From positions 1,054,001 to 1,118,000 of the forward strand of contig NZ_CP050177.1 in NCBI RefSeq assembly GCF_011694815.1: a stretch of DNA of 64,000 nt. Reading direction: 5' to 3'. Numbering within the stretch: position 1 is the first letter of the stretch; the number at the start of each line of letters is the position of its first letter. The notes below the pieces were generated by a model that saw only the letters and a program-made list of their open reading frames with translations, was not told the DNA's origin and ran no database searches. Both the position numbers and the translations under genes were made by a program. Source of the stretch: Streptomyces liangshanensis. Lineage in GTDB: Bacteria; Actinomycetota; Actinomycetes; Streptomycetales; Streptomycetaceae. This document shows positions 9,835-19,002 of the stretch, one piece after another.

Positions 9835-10736
9835 GAGGCGCTCGCCGGGCGGTAGGACGCGGTCGGCTGGCCCGGGACCTCGACCCGTACGGCGAACACC
9901 GCGCCGTCCAGGGGGCCGGGGCGCGCGAGTCCGACGCGCGCGCTGGTGACGTAGAGCGTGCGGCCGTCGTCCCCGCCCAGGCACACCCCGGCGGGCTGCG
10001 CGGCAGGCAGGGCGACGACGCGGTCGAGCGTGCCGTCCGCGCGGTAGCGGTGGACGGCGCCCTCGCCCCAGACGGCGGTCCACAGCCCGCCCTCGCGGTC
10101 GACGGCCAGGCCGTCGGGGCTGCCCCGGCCGAGTGTGGTGAGGACGGACGGCTCGCCCAGACCGCCGGTGGCCGGGTCGACGGGGTAGGTCCTGATGACG
10201 CCGCGCGCGCTGTCCGCGAGGAAGAGGACCGTCCCGTCGGCGGAGAACGCGGGGCCGTTCGGGACGGTGATGCCCGTCAGGACGCGGGTGAGCGTCCCGT
10301 CGCGGTCGAGCCGGTACAGCGATCCCGCGCCGTCCACGGCGTCGTACGCCATGCTCCCGGCCCAGAACCGGCCCTGCGGGTCCGCGGCTCCGTCGTTCAT
10401 CCGGGCGGCCGGGGACGCGCCGTCCTCCGGCCTGCCCCGCCACGCGGTCGAACCGTCCGCCCCGAGCAGGCAGACACCGGTGCCGGCCGCCGCGACCCAG
10501 CTGCCGGGGCGCCCCTCCACGGGGGCGACCGCGCCGAGGGGGACCGGCAGGTGGGCCAGCACGTCCAGGGAGCCCGTTCCGCCGGGGTCGCCGGGCGGGG
10601 CGGCGAGCAGGCGGCCGGTGAGGATGTCGGTCAGGACGATCCGCCCGTCGACCCAGCGGATCCCCTCGCCCAGTTCCAGGCGGTCGGACCAGCGGGAGAC
10701 CGGGGCGTAAGCCGGGGGGTGCGGGTCCGCGCTCAT
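9831..10736 (-). CDS. SMP-30/gluconolaconase-family lactonase, probable galactonolactonase
   Basis: A 301-residue six-bladed propeller of the SMP-30/LRE family. Metal-binding positions are recognisable: the Glu of GEGIRW, the Asn/Asp of MNDGAADPQGRFWAGSM, the Asn of NGPAFSADG, and the Asp of DGLAVD. It hydrolyses an aldonolactone; here galactono-lactone made by the SDR is the obvious substrate. Its ATG overlaps the aldolase stop (ATGA) and its stop overlaps the kinase start. Confidence 0.85.
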   Translation of the reverse strand: MSADPHPPAYAPVSRWSDRLELGEGIRWVDGRIVLTDILTGRLLAAPPGDPGGTGSLDVLAHLPVPLGAVAPVEGRPGSWVAAAGTGVCLLGADGSTAWRGRPEDGASPAARMNDGAADPQGRFWAGSMAYDAVDGAGSLYRLDRDGTLTRVLTGITVPNGPAFSADGTVLFLADSARGVIRTYPVDPATGGLGEPSVLTTLGRGSPDGLAVDREGGLWTAVWGEGAVHRYRADGTLDRVVALPAAQPAGVCLGGDDGRTLYVTSARVGLARPGPLDGAVFAVRVEVPGQPTASYRPASAS

Positions 10737-12304
10737 CGGGGGTCCTCCCCCGCATCCCGGACGACGGCGAGGAAGGCGCGCGCCCGCTCGCGCAGCGCGT
10801 CCTGGCTCCCGCCGTCCGCCGCGTCCCCGATCAGCGGCGAGCCGACGCCGACCGCCGTCGCGCCGTACGCCAGGTAGGCGCGGGCCGCCGCCGCGTCCAC
10901 GCCCCCGACGGGGACGAACGGCAGCTGGGGGAAGGGGCCGCGCAGTGCCTTGAGGTACTCGGGCCCGCCCGCCTGCGCGGCCGGGAAGATCTTGAGCGCG
11001 TCGGCGCCGAGGCGCCGGGCGGCCAGGACGTCCGTCGGGGTCATCACGCCGGCGAGGACCGGCAGGCCCAGCTCCTTGGCGGCGGTGACGCCGTCGCCGA
11101 GCGCCGGGGTGACGACGAAGTCCGCCCCCGCCTCGTGCGCGGCCCACGCGTCCTCGGGGGTGAGGACCGTGCCCGCGCCGAGCGGGGCGCCGGGGCCGAG
11201 CGCCGCGCGGGCGCCCTTGATGACGTCGAGGGCGTCGCGCCCGGACAGGGAGACCTCGACCAGCTCGACGCCTTCCTCGACCAGGGTCAGTACGGTCCGC
11301 AGCGCGGCCTCGGGGTCCCAGCCGCGCACGATGGCGACCAGGCGGTGGGCGCGGAGCGCGCTCAGCAGATCCACGGGGTGGTTCCTCTCTCGTTCTGGTT
11401 CAGGGGCGGACCGAGCCGGCGGACCAGCGGTGGCGGGTCGGCTGTCACCGTGGCGGGTGGCCGTCACCGTCAGCCGCCAGCGGACCTCGCCGGACGGCCC
11501 GACGCGGGCCGCGTCCGCCTCGCCGGCCGCGGCGAGGTCGAAGACCCGGCCGAGCATGGGCTCGACGCCGATCGAGCGGTACGGCGTGTCCTCGGGGAAG
11601 CCGCCCAGGTTGCGCCACAGCGCGACGGAGACCGGCTGGTCCCCCGCGTCCAGGGCGAAGCGCAGGGTGTCGGCGCCGTCCCGTACGGACACCTCGCGCG
11701 CGTCGACCACCGCGCCGAGCGCCGTGCCGTCGTCGGGGCCGAGGCGGTCGAGCCGTACCCCCGCGGCCTCCGGCCAGTGGCCCGGCAGCCACCGCGCGCC
11801 CCCGTCGGGGTAGAGGCGGACGCCCGCTCCCCCCGGCATCACGGCCCGCGCCTGCCCGGAGACCTCCAGGAGCGCGTGCGCCGCCCAGAGGAAGCGGTAG
11901 CCGGGCGCGGCGGTCAGCCGGTAGTCGGCGACGGTCCCGCCCGCCCCGGCGGTGACGCGCCGGGTGAGGCGGAAGTCGGAGCAGTCGACGGACTCGGACC
12001 CGTCGTCGTCGCGCCGCCAGGGGCGGGACCAGGCGTCCCCGTGGTCGGGCGTCCCGCGGACGGTGGGGACACACTCCTCCAGTCCCCCGGCGTCGGCGAA
12101 CGGGTCCCCCGGCCTGACCACCGCCCGGCGCGGCTCGTCACGGTGCCAGAGCCATTCGCGGCCGCCGGCGGTCAGCGAGGTCCAACGGCCGCCGTGGGCA
12201 GGGTCGGTGACCACCCGGGGCGCGGGGAGGGCGCCCGGTACGGACGCGGGCAGGCCGCCGGGTACGGACGCGGGCACGGCGCCGGACGGGGGCACGGCGC
12301 TCAC
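10733..12304 (-). CDS. dgoA: Fusion: aldose-1-epimerase (mutarotase) domain + KDPG/KDPGal aldolase
   Basis: A 523-residue frame without an internal stop. Residues about 20-280 form a galactose-mutarotase-like domain (HGGRWTSLTAGGREWLW, LEECVPTV, SIGVEPMLGRVFDLAA). A Pro/Ala/Glu-rich linker follows. From about residue 311 there is a complete class I KDPG/KDPGal aldolase: LVEVSL (catalytic Glu), GAGTVLTP, LKIFPAAQAGG (Schiff-base Lys), FVPVGGV. GTG at 12304 overlaps the galactonate dehydratase stop; ATG at 12307 is an alternative. An internal GTG at 11374 with an AGAGAGGAA site could also release free aldolase. The epimerase frame has no stop of its own, so the fusion is unavoidable unless an indel is present. 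Together they would supply beta-galactose and cleave KDPGal. Confidence 0.8.
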   Translation of the reverse strand: MSAVPPSGAVPASVPGGLPASVPGALPAPRVVTDPAHGGRWTSLTAGGREWLWHRDEPRRAVVRPGDPFADAGGLEECVPTVRGTPDHGDAWSRPWRRDDDGSESVDCSDFRLTRRVTAGAGGTVADYRLTAAPGYRFLWAAHALLEVSGQARAVMPGGAGVRLYPDGGARWLPGHWPEAAGVRLDRLGPDDGTALGAVVDAREVSVRDGADTLRFALDAGDQPVSVALWRNLGGFPEDTPYRSIGVEPMLGRVFDLAAAGEADAARVGPSGEVRWRLTVTATRHGDSRPATAGPPARSAPEPERERNHPVDLLSALRAHRLVAIVRGWDPEAALRTVLTLVEEGVELVEVSLSGRDALDVIKGARAALGPGAPLGAGTVLTPEDAWAAHEAGADFVVTPALGDGVTAAKELGLPVLAGVMTPTDVLAARRLGADALKIFPAAQAGGPEYLKALRGPFPQLPFVPVGGVDAAAARAYLAYGATAVGVGSPLIGDAADGGSQDALRERARAFLAVVRDAGEDPR

Positions 12305-13446
12305 CATTCCGCGAACGAGCCGTCCGCGTGGCGCCACACCGGGTTGCGCCAGGCGTGCCCCGTGCGGTCCGCGGCCCGTACGGCGGCCTCGTCCACGGTG
12401 ATGCCGAGCCCGGGCAGGTCGGAACGCCGGGCCTGGCCGCCGACGAAGCGGAACGGCTCGGGGTCGACGACGTACGACAGCAGGTCGGCGTCCTTGTTGT
12501 AGTGGATGCCCCTGCTCTGCTCCTGGATGAGGAAGTTCGGTGTGCAGAAGGCCACTTGGAGGCTGGCGGCGAGCGCGATCGGGCCGAGCGGGCAGTGCGG
12601 GGCGACCTGCGCGCCGTACGCGTCCGCGAGGGAGGCGATGCGGTGCACCTCCGAGATGCCGCCCGCGTGCGAGAGGTCGGGCTGCGCGACGGCGATGCCC
12701 GCGGCGAGCGCGGGCAGGAACTCCGCCCGCCCGTAGAGCCGTTCGCCGGTGGCTATCGGCACCTCGGTGGCGGCGACCAGGGCCGGCAGCAGGTGGCCGT
12801 GCTCGGGCAGCAGCGGTTCCTCGGCGAACAGCGGGTGCAGCGGGCCGATCTCGTGCAGGACGCGGCGCGCGCTCGCCGGGGTGAACCTGCCGTGGAAGTC
12901 CACGGCGACGTCGCGGTGCGGGCCGAGGACGGCGCGGGCGGCGGCCACCCGGTCCACCACCGCCGCGGTCTCGGCGGGGGTGGTGAGGCGGGAGGTGCGG
13001 CCGGCCGCGTTCATCTTCACGGCGGTGAACCCGGCCTCGACCTGCTCGGTGATCTCCTCGGTGAGCCGGGCCGGTTCGTCGCCGCCGACCCACGCGTACA
13101 CCCGGACGGAGTCCCGTACCGGCCCTCCGAGCAGCGCGTGCACGGGCGCGCCGTACGTCTTGCCCGCGATGTCCCACAGGGCCTGGTCGATGCCCGCGAC
13201 GGCGCTGGAGAGCACCGGGCCGCCCCGGTAGAAGCCGGCCTTGCTGAGCACCTGCCAGTGGTCCTCGATCCGCAGCGGGTCCTGGCCGATCAGGTACTCG
13301 GCGAGGACGTCGACCGCGGCCCGTACGACCTCGGCGCGGCCCTCGACCACCGGCTCCCCCCAGCCGACCACCCCCTCGTCGGTCTCGATACGGCAGAACA
13401 GCCAGCGGGGCGGGACGAGGAACGTCTCGACGCGAACGATCTTCAC
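12301..13446 (-). CDS. dgoD: D-galactonate dehydratase
   Basis: A 381-residue enolase-superfamily enzyme closely resembling E. coli DgoD (382 residues) throughout. It starts MKIVRVETFLVPPRW, then ETDEGVVGWGEPVVEGRA, GFYRGGP, and SAVAGIDQALWDI. Metal and catalytic positions are VDFHGRF, FAEEPLL, ATGERLYGR and APHCPLGPIALA, with EQSRGIHYNKDADLL and a WRNPVWRH C-terminus. It converts D-galactonate to 2-keto-3-deoxygalactonate. GTG at 13446 overlaps the GntR stop and its own stop overlaps the fusion gene start. Confidence 0.95.
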   Translation of the reverse strand: MKIVRVETFLVPPRWLFCRIETDEGVVGWGEPVVEGRAEVVRAAVDVLAEYLIGQDPLRIEDHWQVLSKAGFYRGGPVLSSAVAGIDQALWDIAGKTYGAPVHALLGGPVRDSVRVYAWVGGDEPARLTEEITEQVEAGFTAVKMNAAGRTSRLTTPAETAAVVDRVAAARAVLGPHRDVAVDFHGRFTPASARRVLHEIGPLHPLFAEEPLLPEHGHLLPALVAATEVPIATGERLYGRAEFLPALAAGIAVAQPDLSHAGGISEVHRIASLADAYGAQVAPHCPLGPIALAASLQVAFCTPNFLIQEQSRGIHYNKDADLLSYVVDPEPFRFVGGQARRSDLPGLGITVDEAAVRAADRTGHAWRNPVWRHADGSFAEW

Positions 13447-14195
13447 TTCGCCTCGGCGCCTTTCGTGTCGGTGGTGGTGTCCCCCGGCGTCCCGTGGACC
13501 TTGTCGAGGTCGCGTACCGCCTGGTCGAGCAGGGCGCGCATGGCCGCCTCGGCCGCGTCCTGGTCCCGGGCCCGTACCGCGTCGAGGACGGCGCGGTGGC
13601 TCGGTACGGGGTCCTCGCCGTGCGGGGAGCTGTGCACGATCTGGTCGCGGTGGGCGAGCCCGGACTCGATGACCATCTCCATGCGTTCGAGCAGCTCGTT
13701 GTGGGTGGCGGCGAGCAGCGCCCGGTGGAAGGCGAGGTCGGCCTCGACCGCGTGGGCGGCCTCGCCCCCGCCGTCGCCCATCGCGGCCAGCGCCGCTTCC
13801 AGCTCGGCGAGGTCGGCGTCGGTGCGGCGGCAGGCCGCCAGCCGTACGGCGGCCGGTTCGACGATCCCGCGCACCTCGCCCAGGTTGCGCAGCAGGCCGA
13901 GGTCGGCGTCCGAGCTGGTGCCGCCCGCGAACTGCCAGCGCAGCACGTCCGCGTCGAGCAGGTTCCAGTCGGCGCGCGGCCTGACGAACGTCCCCCGTTT
14001 CTGGCGCGCGTCGACCATCCCCTTGGCGGCGAGCACCTTCAGCGATTCGCGCAGCGCGGTCAGACTGACGTCCAACTCGCCCTGCAACGCCACGAGATCG
14101 AGTGTCGCCCCCTCGGGAATCTCCCCGCTGAGCACCCGGCGCGCAAGAGTCTCCACGGTCTGGCCGTGCACTCCGCGGCGCGCGTATGGCGTCAT
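13443..14195 (-). CDS. GntR/FadR-family regulator, probable DgoR
   Basis: A 250-residue regulator with an N-terminal winged HTH (LARRVLSGEIPEGATLD... LDVSLTALRESLKVLAAKGMVDARQKRGTFVRP) and a C-terminal FCD ligand domain whose metal ligands are visible (ADLAFHRALLAATHN, PSHRAVLDA). DgoR-type FadR proteins repress galactonate genes and respond to galactonate. It lies inside the operon directly upstream of dgoD, so it is presumably autoregulated. ATG at 14195 has an AAAGG site. Confidence 0.85.
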   Translation of the reverse strand: MTPYARRGVHGQTVETLARRVLSGEIPEGATLDLVALQGELDVSLTALRESLKVLAAKGMVDARQKRGTFVRPRADWNLLDADVLRWQFAGGTSSDADLGLLRNLGEVRGIVEPAAVRLAACRRTDADLAELEAALAAMGDGGGEAAHAVEADLAFHRALLAATHNELLERMEMVIESGLAHRDQIVHSSPHGEDPVPSHRAVLDAVRARDQDAAEAAMRALLDQAVRDLDKVHGTPGDTTTDTKGAEAK

Positions 14196-14262
14196 GTCGT
14201 TATGCCTTTCTGCTGGTCGGTCGGGTCCGGCGGTGGGGTGGTGTGCTGGCGGGCGGCGGCGG

Positions 14263-15021
14263 TCAGGCCGACGCCTTCACGACACTCCAGCCGCCGTCCA
14301 CGAGCAGGCTCGATCCGGTGATGTACGAGGCTTCCCCGGCGGCCAGGAACGCGATCGCGGCGGCCACCTCCTCCGGTCTGCCGAAGCGGCGGGCGGCGGT
14401 CTCGGCGACGCTGCGCTCCCGGTCCTCGGGCGGCACCCGGTCCCAGGCGGCGGTGAGGACCGGGCCCGGCAGGACCGCGTTGACCCGCACCTCGGGGCCG
14501 TACTCCACGGCGAGCTGTCCGCACAGCGAGAGCAGCGCGCCCTTGGAGGCGGCGTACGCGGGGTGTCCCGGGATGCCCTTGTGGGCGTGGACGGACGAGG
14601 TCAGGACCACCGCGCCATCGTGTGCGCGCAGGTCGGGCAGGACGGCGCGGAAGCCGAGGAACGCGCCGGTGAGGTTGACGGCGAGCTGCCGCTCCCAGGA
14701 GGCGACGGTCATCGTGTGGGCGGGCGTGACCTCGACGGTGTAGGCGTTGCTGACGAGCACGCCGACCGGGCCGAAGGTGTGCGCGGCGGCCACGATCCGG
14801 TCCCAGCCGGCCGGGTCCGAGACGTCGGCCGTGACGGAGGCGGCGCGTCCGCCGGCGGTACGGATGCCGGCCGCGACGGCCTCGCCGCGTTCGGTGGCGA
14901 CGTCTGCGAGGACGACGGCGGCGCCTTCGGCGGCGAGCCGTTCCGCGGTGGCGGCGCCGATGCCCGAGGCGGCTCCGGTGACCACGGCGACGCGGTCGGT
15001 GAAGCGGGCGGTTCCGTTCAT
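14263..15021 (-). CDS. SDR oxidoreductase, probable galactose 1-dehydrogenase
   Basis: A 252-residue classical short-chain dehydrogenase. The cofactor motif is VVTGAASGIGAA; VLVSNAYT replaces the usual NNAG. The catalytic Ser sits in VVLTSSVHAH and the pair is Tyr/Lys in HPAYAASKGAL. The C-terminus is ITGSSLLVDGGWS. In this operon the missing step is oxidation of galactose to galactono-lactone, so galactose dehydrogenase is the natural role. AAGGAG precedes ATG at 15021; a 70-nt gap containing relatively AT-rich DNA (about 15058-15075) separates it from the GH36 gene and could hold a secondary promoter. Confidence 0.8.
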   Translation of the reverse strand: MNGTARFTDRVAVVTGAASGIGAATAERLAAEGAAVVLADVATERGEAVAAGIRTAGGRAASVTADVSDPAGWDRIVAAAHTFGPVGVLVSNAYTVEVTPAHTMTVASWERQLAVNLTGAFLGFRAVLPDLRAHDGAVVLTSSVHAHKGIPGHPAYAASKGALLSLCGQLAVEYGPEVRVNAVLPGPVLTAAWDRVPPEDRERSVAETAARRFGRPEEVAAAIAFLAAGEASYITGSSLLVDGGWSVVKASA

Positions 15022-15091
15022 GGGGCGGGTCGACTCCTTGGGGTGCGGTGGGGCGACGTGAAGACTTTAGTGATCGGGGGTCCGGGACCGG

Positions 15092-17254
15092 TCACTCTTC
15101 GGTGAGCACGACCAGCTCGGCGTCGTAGCGCTCGGTCCACGCGAACGGGAGGCCGGAATGGACCAGATGGGCGCCGCTGTAGGCGACGCCTGACGCCGTG
15201 TCGACGTAACGGGCCGTCGGTTCCAGTCCGCGCAGCCGAAGCCGGGCCGGGCGCCCGGGGACCAGCGGCGCCCCGTCGAGGCGGCCCGTGTTCCAGGCGG
15301 TGACGACCACCCGGGCGCCGCCCGGTTCGTCGTACTGGATGCCGCAGGTCGCGTCGGCCGGGGTGTTCAGGAGGCGGACCTCCCCGTGGTGGACGACGTC
15401 CCGGATCTCCTTGTAGCGGGCGATCCACCCGGCCGCCTCGGCGCGCCGCTCGGGCGGCCAGGTGCGGATGTCGGCGCCGATGCCGAGGACGCCCGCCATG
15501 GAGTTGACGAAGCGGAAGCCGAGGGAGCGGGGCCGCGGGTCGAAGACGCCGGGCGAGTCGGTGACCCAGGAGCTCATGGTGTGCGGGGCGTGCGCGTGCA
15601 GGTAGCCGTACTGGATGGCGAGCCGGTCGAGCGGCGCGGTGTTGTCGCTGGGCCACACGACGTCCGTACGGGCGAGGGTGGCGTGCTCGATGCGGGCGCC
15701 GCCGCCCGCGCAGCCCTCGACGGTGACGTGGGGGTGGCGGGTACGGAGGTGGTCGAGGACCCGGAGGTAGCCGGCGACGTGCGCGGCGTCGAGGTCCTGC
15801 TCCTCGACGGGGCCGCCGCCGGGCCTGCCGCGTTCGGTCGGCGGGCGGTTCATGTCCCACTTGAGGTAGCTGATGTCGTGGTCGCCGAGCAGCCGGTCGA
15901 AGGTGGCGAGGACGAAGTCCTGGACGTCCTCGCGGCCGAGGTCCAGGAGGAGTTGGTTGCGTACGAGGGTGGCGGGGCGGCCGTCGATCCGGTAGACCCA
16001 CTCGGGGTGGGCCGCGTACAGCGCGGACCGGGGGCTGATGGCCTCGGGTTCGACCCAGAGCCCGAAGTCCATTCCCAGGGCGCGGACTTCGCCGATGAAG
16101 TGGTCGAACCCGTCCGGGAACGAGGCCGGTTCTGGGGTCCAGTCGCCTAGGCCGCCGGTGTCGTCGTCCCGGCCGGGGAACCATCCGTCGTCGACGACGA
16201 ACAGTTCCGCGCCCATCTCGGCGGCGATCCCGGCCAGTTCGAGCTGGGTCGCGGCGTCCACGTCGAAGCCGGTGGCCTCCCACGAGTTGTAGAGCACCTT
16301 GCGGGGGCGGTCCATCCGCTCGCCGGTCAGGACGCGTTCGTACCGGTGCCAGACCCGGGCGAGGCCGTCGAGCCCGTCGGGGCTGAACGCGCAGGCGAGC
16401 CGCGGGGTGGTGAGGGTGGCGCCGGGCGCGAGCCGTACGGCGCCCTCGTGGGGCACGCGTCCGGCGCGGACCCGGACGGCCCCGCCGGGCTCGGCGTCGG
16501 TGGTGAGGTGCCAGTTGCCGGACCACTCCAGGGCGACCCCGTAGGTGGGGGTGGCGCCTTCGGCGGGCGACGCGAGGTCCTGGACGGCGAGCCAGGGGGC
16601 GTAGGCGTGTCCCGGCACCCCCTGGGTGGAGGCCATCTCGAAGCGGCCGCGTGTCAGGTCGAGTTGGGTCCGCCGGAACTCCTGCGACCACTGGCCGGTG
16701 AGGTACGTGAGCCGGGCGCCGCCCGACACGGGGATGTTCACGGCGGCGGAGTCGAAGCGCTCCAGGCGCAGTGCGGTGTCACCGGTGCAGGTCAGCTCGG
16801 TCCAGCGGAGGATCACGTCGGTGCCGGGCACGGCCTCGTAGTGGAGGGCCGCCGTCAGGCCGAGGGTGTCGTCGGCGAAGACCAGCCGGAGCGTGCGGTC
16901 GCCGTCCTGGGCGGCCCCGGTGAACCGCCACCACACCCCGCGCTCCTCGCCGGGCCGCTGGGCTACCAGGTCCGCGCCGGTGAACGGCCGCAGCCCGTAC
17001 GGGATGTACTCGGCGGGGGCCGCGTCGGCGGGGGTGATGAAGTGGGTGCGGCGCGACCAGTCCAGCGGTGAGGGCCCGGTCTCGGCGCCGTGCGGCCCCC
17101 AGGCGGTCAGCTCGGCCCACCGGCCGTCACCGGCGAGGGCGACCGCGTAGGTGGTGTGCTCGGTGCGCAGCAGCCACGGGTCGTCCGGCAGCCCCGTACC
17201 GGCCGGCGCGGTGCCGGTGGTGTCGGTCGTGCCGGTGGTGTCGTGCGGGCTCAC
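15092..17254 (-). CDS. GH36 alpha-galactosidase, cytoplasmic
   Basis: A 720-residue GH36 enzyme without signal peptide. The nucleophile Asp lies in YLKWDMNRPPTE (about residue 466), and the acid/base Asp in VVWPSDNT (about 536) after EGCAGGGARIEHATL. Also present are VLYNSWEATGFD, FVVDDGWFPGRDDD and FGLWVEPEAISP. It releases galactose from imported melibiose/raffinose-type oligosaccharides with retention, giving alpha-galactose, which explains the mutarotase domain downstream. The frame is open upstream inside the permease gene; GTG at 17254 overlaps the permease stop (GTGA) and begins a sensible N-terminus. Confidence 0.92.
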   Translation of the reverse strand: MSPHDTTGTTDTTGTAPAGTGLPDDPWLLRTEHTTYAVALAGDGRWAELTAWGPHGAETGPSPLDWSRRTHFITPADAAPAEYIPYGLRPFTGADLVAQRPGEERGVWWRFTGAAQDGDRTLRLVFADDTLGLTAALHYEAVPGTDVILRWTELTCTGDTALRLERFDSAAVNIPVSGGARLTYLTGQWSQEFRRTQLDLTRGRFEMASTQGVPGHAYAPWLAVQDLASPAEGATPTYGVALEWSGNWHLTTDAEPGGAVRVRAGRVPHEGAVRLAPGATLTTPRLACAFSPDGLDGLARVWHRYERVLTGERMDRPRKVLYNSWEATGFDVDAATQLELAGIAAEMGAELFVVDDGWFPGRDDDTGGLGDWTPEPASFPDGFDHFIGEVRALGMDFGLWVEPEAISPRSALYAAHPEWVYRIDGRPATLVRNQLLLDLGREDVQDFVLATFDRLLGDHDISYLKWDMNRPPTERGRPGGGPVEEQDLDAAHVAGYLRVLDHLRTRHPHVTVEGCAGGGARIEHATLARTDVVWPSDNTAPLDRLAIQYGYLHAHAPHTMSSWVTDSPGVFDPRPRSLGFRFVNSMAGVLGIGADIRTWPPERRAEAAGWIARYKEIRDVVHHGEVRLLNTPADATCGIQYDEPGGARVVVTAWNTGRLDGAPLVPGRPARLRLRGLEPTARYVDTASGVAYSGAHLVHSGLPFAWTERYDAELVVLTEE

Positions 17255-18099
17255 TTGACTGCTCCCAGATTGAGTCCGGCCACGAAGTGGCGCTGGAACC
17301 GCAGGAATACGACGACGGTGGGGGCGGCGGCGATGACCGAGCCGGCCGCGATGACGTTCCACATCGACACGAACTGGCCCTGGAGCCCGATCAGTGAGGC
17401 GGTGATGGGCATCTTGGTGTCGGTCCGCAGCACGGTGATCGCCCACAGCAGGTCGTTGAAGATCCAGGTGAAGGAGAGCGCCCCGAGCGCGGCGAGGGCG
17501 GGGGTGGTCAGCGGCATGATGATGCGCCGGTAGATCTGCCAGGGTCCCGCGCCGTCGATGACGGCGGCCTGCTGGATCTCGGGCGGGATGGACCGCATGA
17601 AGCCGTGGAGCACGAAGACGTAGAAGCCGACGCCGAAGCCGACCTGGACGCCGATGAGCGCGTACAGCGAGTCGTACAGGCCGAGCGCCTCGCTGATCTT
17701 GGAGACGGGGATGAGCAGGATCTGCGGCGGCAGGAGGTTGCCGCCGAGCATCACCAGGAGCAGGGTGCGGCGGAACGGCAGGTCGTAGCGGGCCAGTCCG
17801 AAGGCGGCCATGGAGGCGAGCGCGAGGGACAGCAGCACGGTCGGTATCGACACGATCAGGCTGTTGAGGAGGGCACGGCCCTGTCCGCCGTCGACCCACG
17901 CCTGGTGGAAACCGCCGAGAGTGAAGGAGTGCGGCAGGCTGCCGAGGCCGTTGGCGGCGATGTCGTCGAACGACCGGGTGCTGGTGACCAGGACGAGCGC
18001 GATCGGCACCAGCCACAGGAGGGACAGCGCGCCGGCTCCGGCGTGGAAGCCCGCGGTGGCCCAGGCGCGGCGCCTGGCCTGCCGGTTCATGGCGGTCAT
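17251..18099 (-). CDS. Carbohydrate ABC transporter permease (CUT1, MalG-type)
   Basis: A 282-residue inner-membrane permease with about six helices and the EAA-loop motif (EIQQAAVIDGAGPWQIYRRIIMPLTTPALAALG). It forms the MalG half of the alpha-galactoside importer. ATG at 18099 shares one base with the upstream permease stop (TGATG). No ATPase gene is in the operon, so a shared MsiK-type ATPase encoded elsewhere probably energises it, as is usual in Streptomyces. Confidence 0.92.
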   Translation of the reverse strand: MTAMNRQARRRAWATAGFHAGAGALSLLWLVPIALVLVTSTRSFDDIAANGLGSLPHSFTLGGFHQAWVDGGQGRALLNSLIVSIPTVLLSLALASMAAFGLARYDLPFRRTLLLVMLGGNLLPPQILLIPVSKISEALGLYDSLYALIGVQVGFGVGFYVFVLHGFMRSIPPEIQQAAVIDGAGPWQIYRRIIMPLTTPALAALGALSFTWIFNDLLWAITVLRTDTKMPITASLIGLQGQFVSMWNVIAAGSVIAAAPTVVVFLRFQRHFVAGLNLGAVK

Positions 18100-19001
18100 C
18101 AGTCGGCCTCCCGGAAGGCGCGGACGAGATAGGACACGATGACCCCGAAGGCCAGCACGAAGATCACGACCGCGAGGGCGGAGCCGTATCCCAGCCGCAG
18201 GGACTGGAAGGCGGTGGAGTACATGTAGGTGGAGAGCAGTTCGGAGGAGTGGTACGGGCCGCCGCGGGTGAGCGCCCAGACGACGTCGAACGAGCGCAGC
18301 GAGTCGATGACGATGACCGACAGGACCACCGCGTTGACCCCGCGCAGCTGGGGGATGGTGATGTGCCGGAACTGCTGCCAGCGGGTGGCGCCGTCGACCT
18401 TCGCGGCTTCGTAGAGCACCGGGTCGATGCCCTTGAGGCCGGCGAGGTAGAGCACCATCACGTAGCCGATCTGGCGCCACAGCGCGGGCACGATCACGGC
18501 GTACAGGGCGGTGTCCTGGTCGGCGAGCCAGGCGTGCCGGAGGCTGCCGAGCCCGAAGAAGTCCAGTGTGTTGTTGATGAGTCCGTCGGGCTGGTACATC
18601 GCCTGCCACACCAGGGCGGTGGCGGTCAGCGAGAAGACCACGGGCAGGAAGAGCGCGGCCCGGTAGAAGCCGACCCCGCGCCGCTCCTGCTGGAGAAGGA
18701 GGGCGGCGCCGAGGCCGAGGAGCGCGGAGAGCCCGCCGAAGAGCAGGAGCCACAGGACGGTGTCGAGCAGCGCGGTGCGGAACACGCTGTCGCCGAACAT
18801 CTCGTGGTAGTTGCCCACTCCGACGAACTTCGGCGCCGAGACGCCGTCCCAGTCCGTGAGGGAGAGGTAGAAACCCTGGACGGCGGGCCAGAACACCCAG
18901 AAGGCCTCGGCCAGGAGTGGTACGAGGACGAAGGCGAGGACCACGGGCGGGACCCGCGTCGCTCCCCGCCTCCGCCGCCGTGCCGCGGTCAGGACCGCCA
19001 T
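18099..19001 (-). CDS. Carbohydrate ABC transporter permease (CUT1, MalF-type)
   Basis: A 300-residue membrane protein of the MalF/UgpA type: Arg-rich N-terminus, six predicted helices, and EAA loop YEAAKVDGATRWQQFRHITIPQLRG. Paired with the MalG-type permease. It starts 1 nt after the binding protein gene ends, so the three are one transcription unit. Confidence 0.92.
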   Translation of the reverse strand: MAVLTAARRRRRGATRVPPVVLAFVLVPLLAEAFWVFWPAVQGFYLSLTDWDGVSAPKFVGVGNYHEMFGDSVFRTALLDTVLWLLLFGGLSALLGLGAALLLQQERRGVGFYRAALFLPVVFSLTATALVWQAMYQPDGLINNTLDFFGLGSLRHAWLADQDTALYAVIVPALWRQIGYVMVLYLAGLKGIDPVLYEAAKVDGATRWQQFRHITIPQLRGVNAVVLSVIVIDSLRSFDVVWALTRGGPYHSSELLSTYMYSTAFQSLRLGYGSALAVVIFVLAFGVIVSYLVRAFREAD

Positions 19002-19002
19002 G

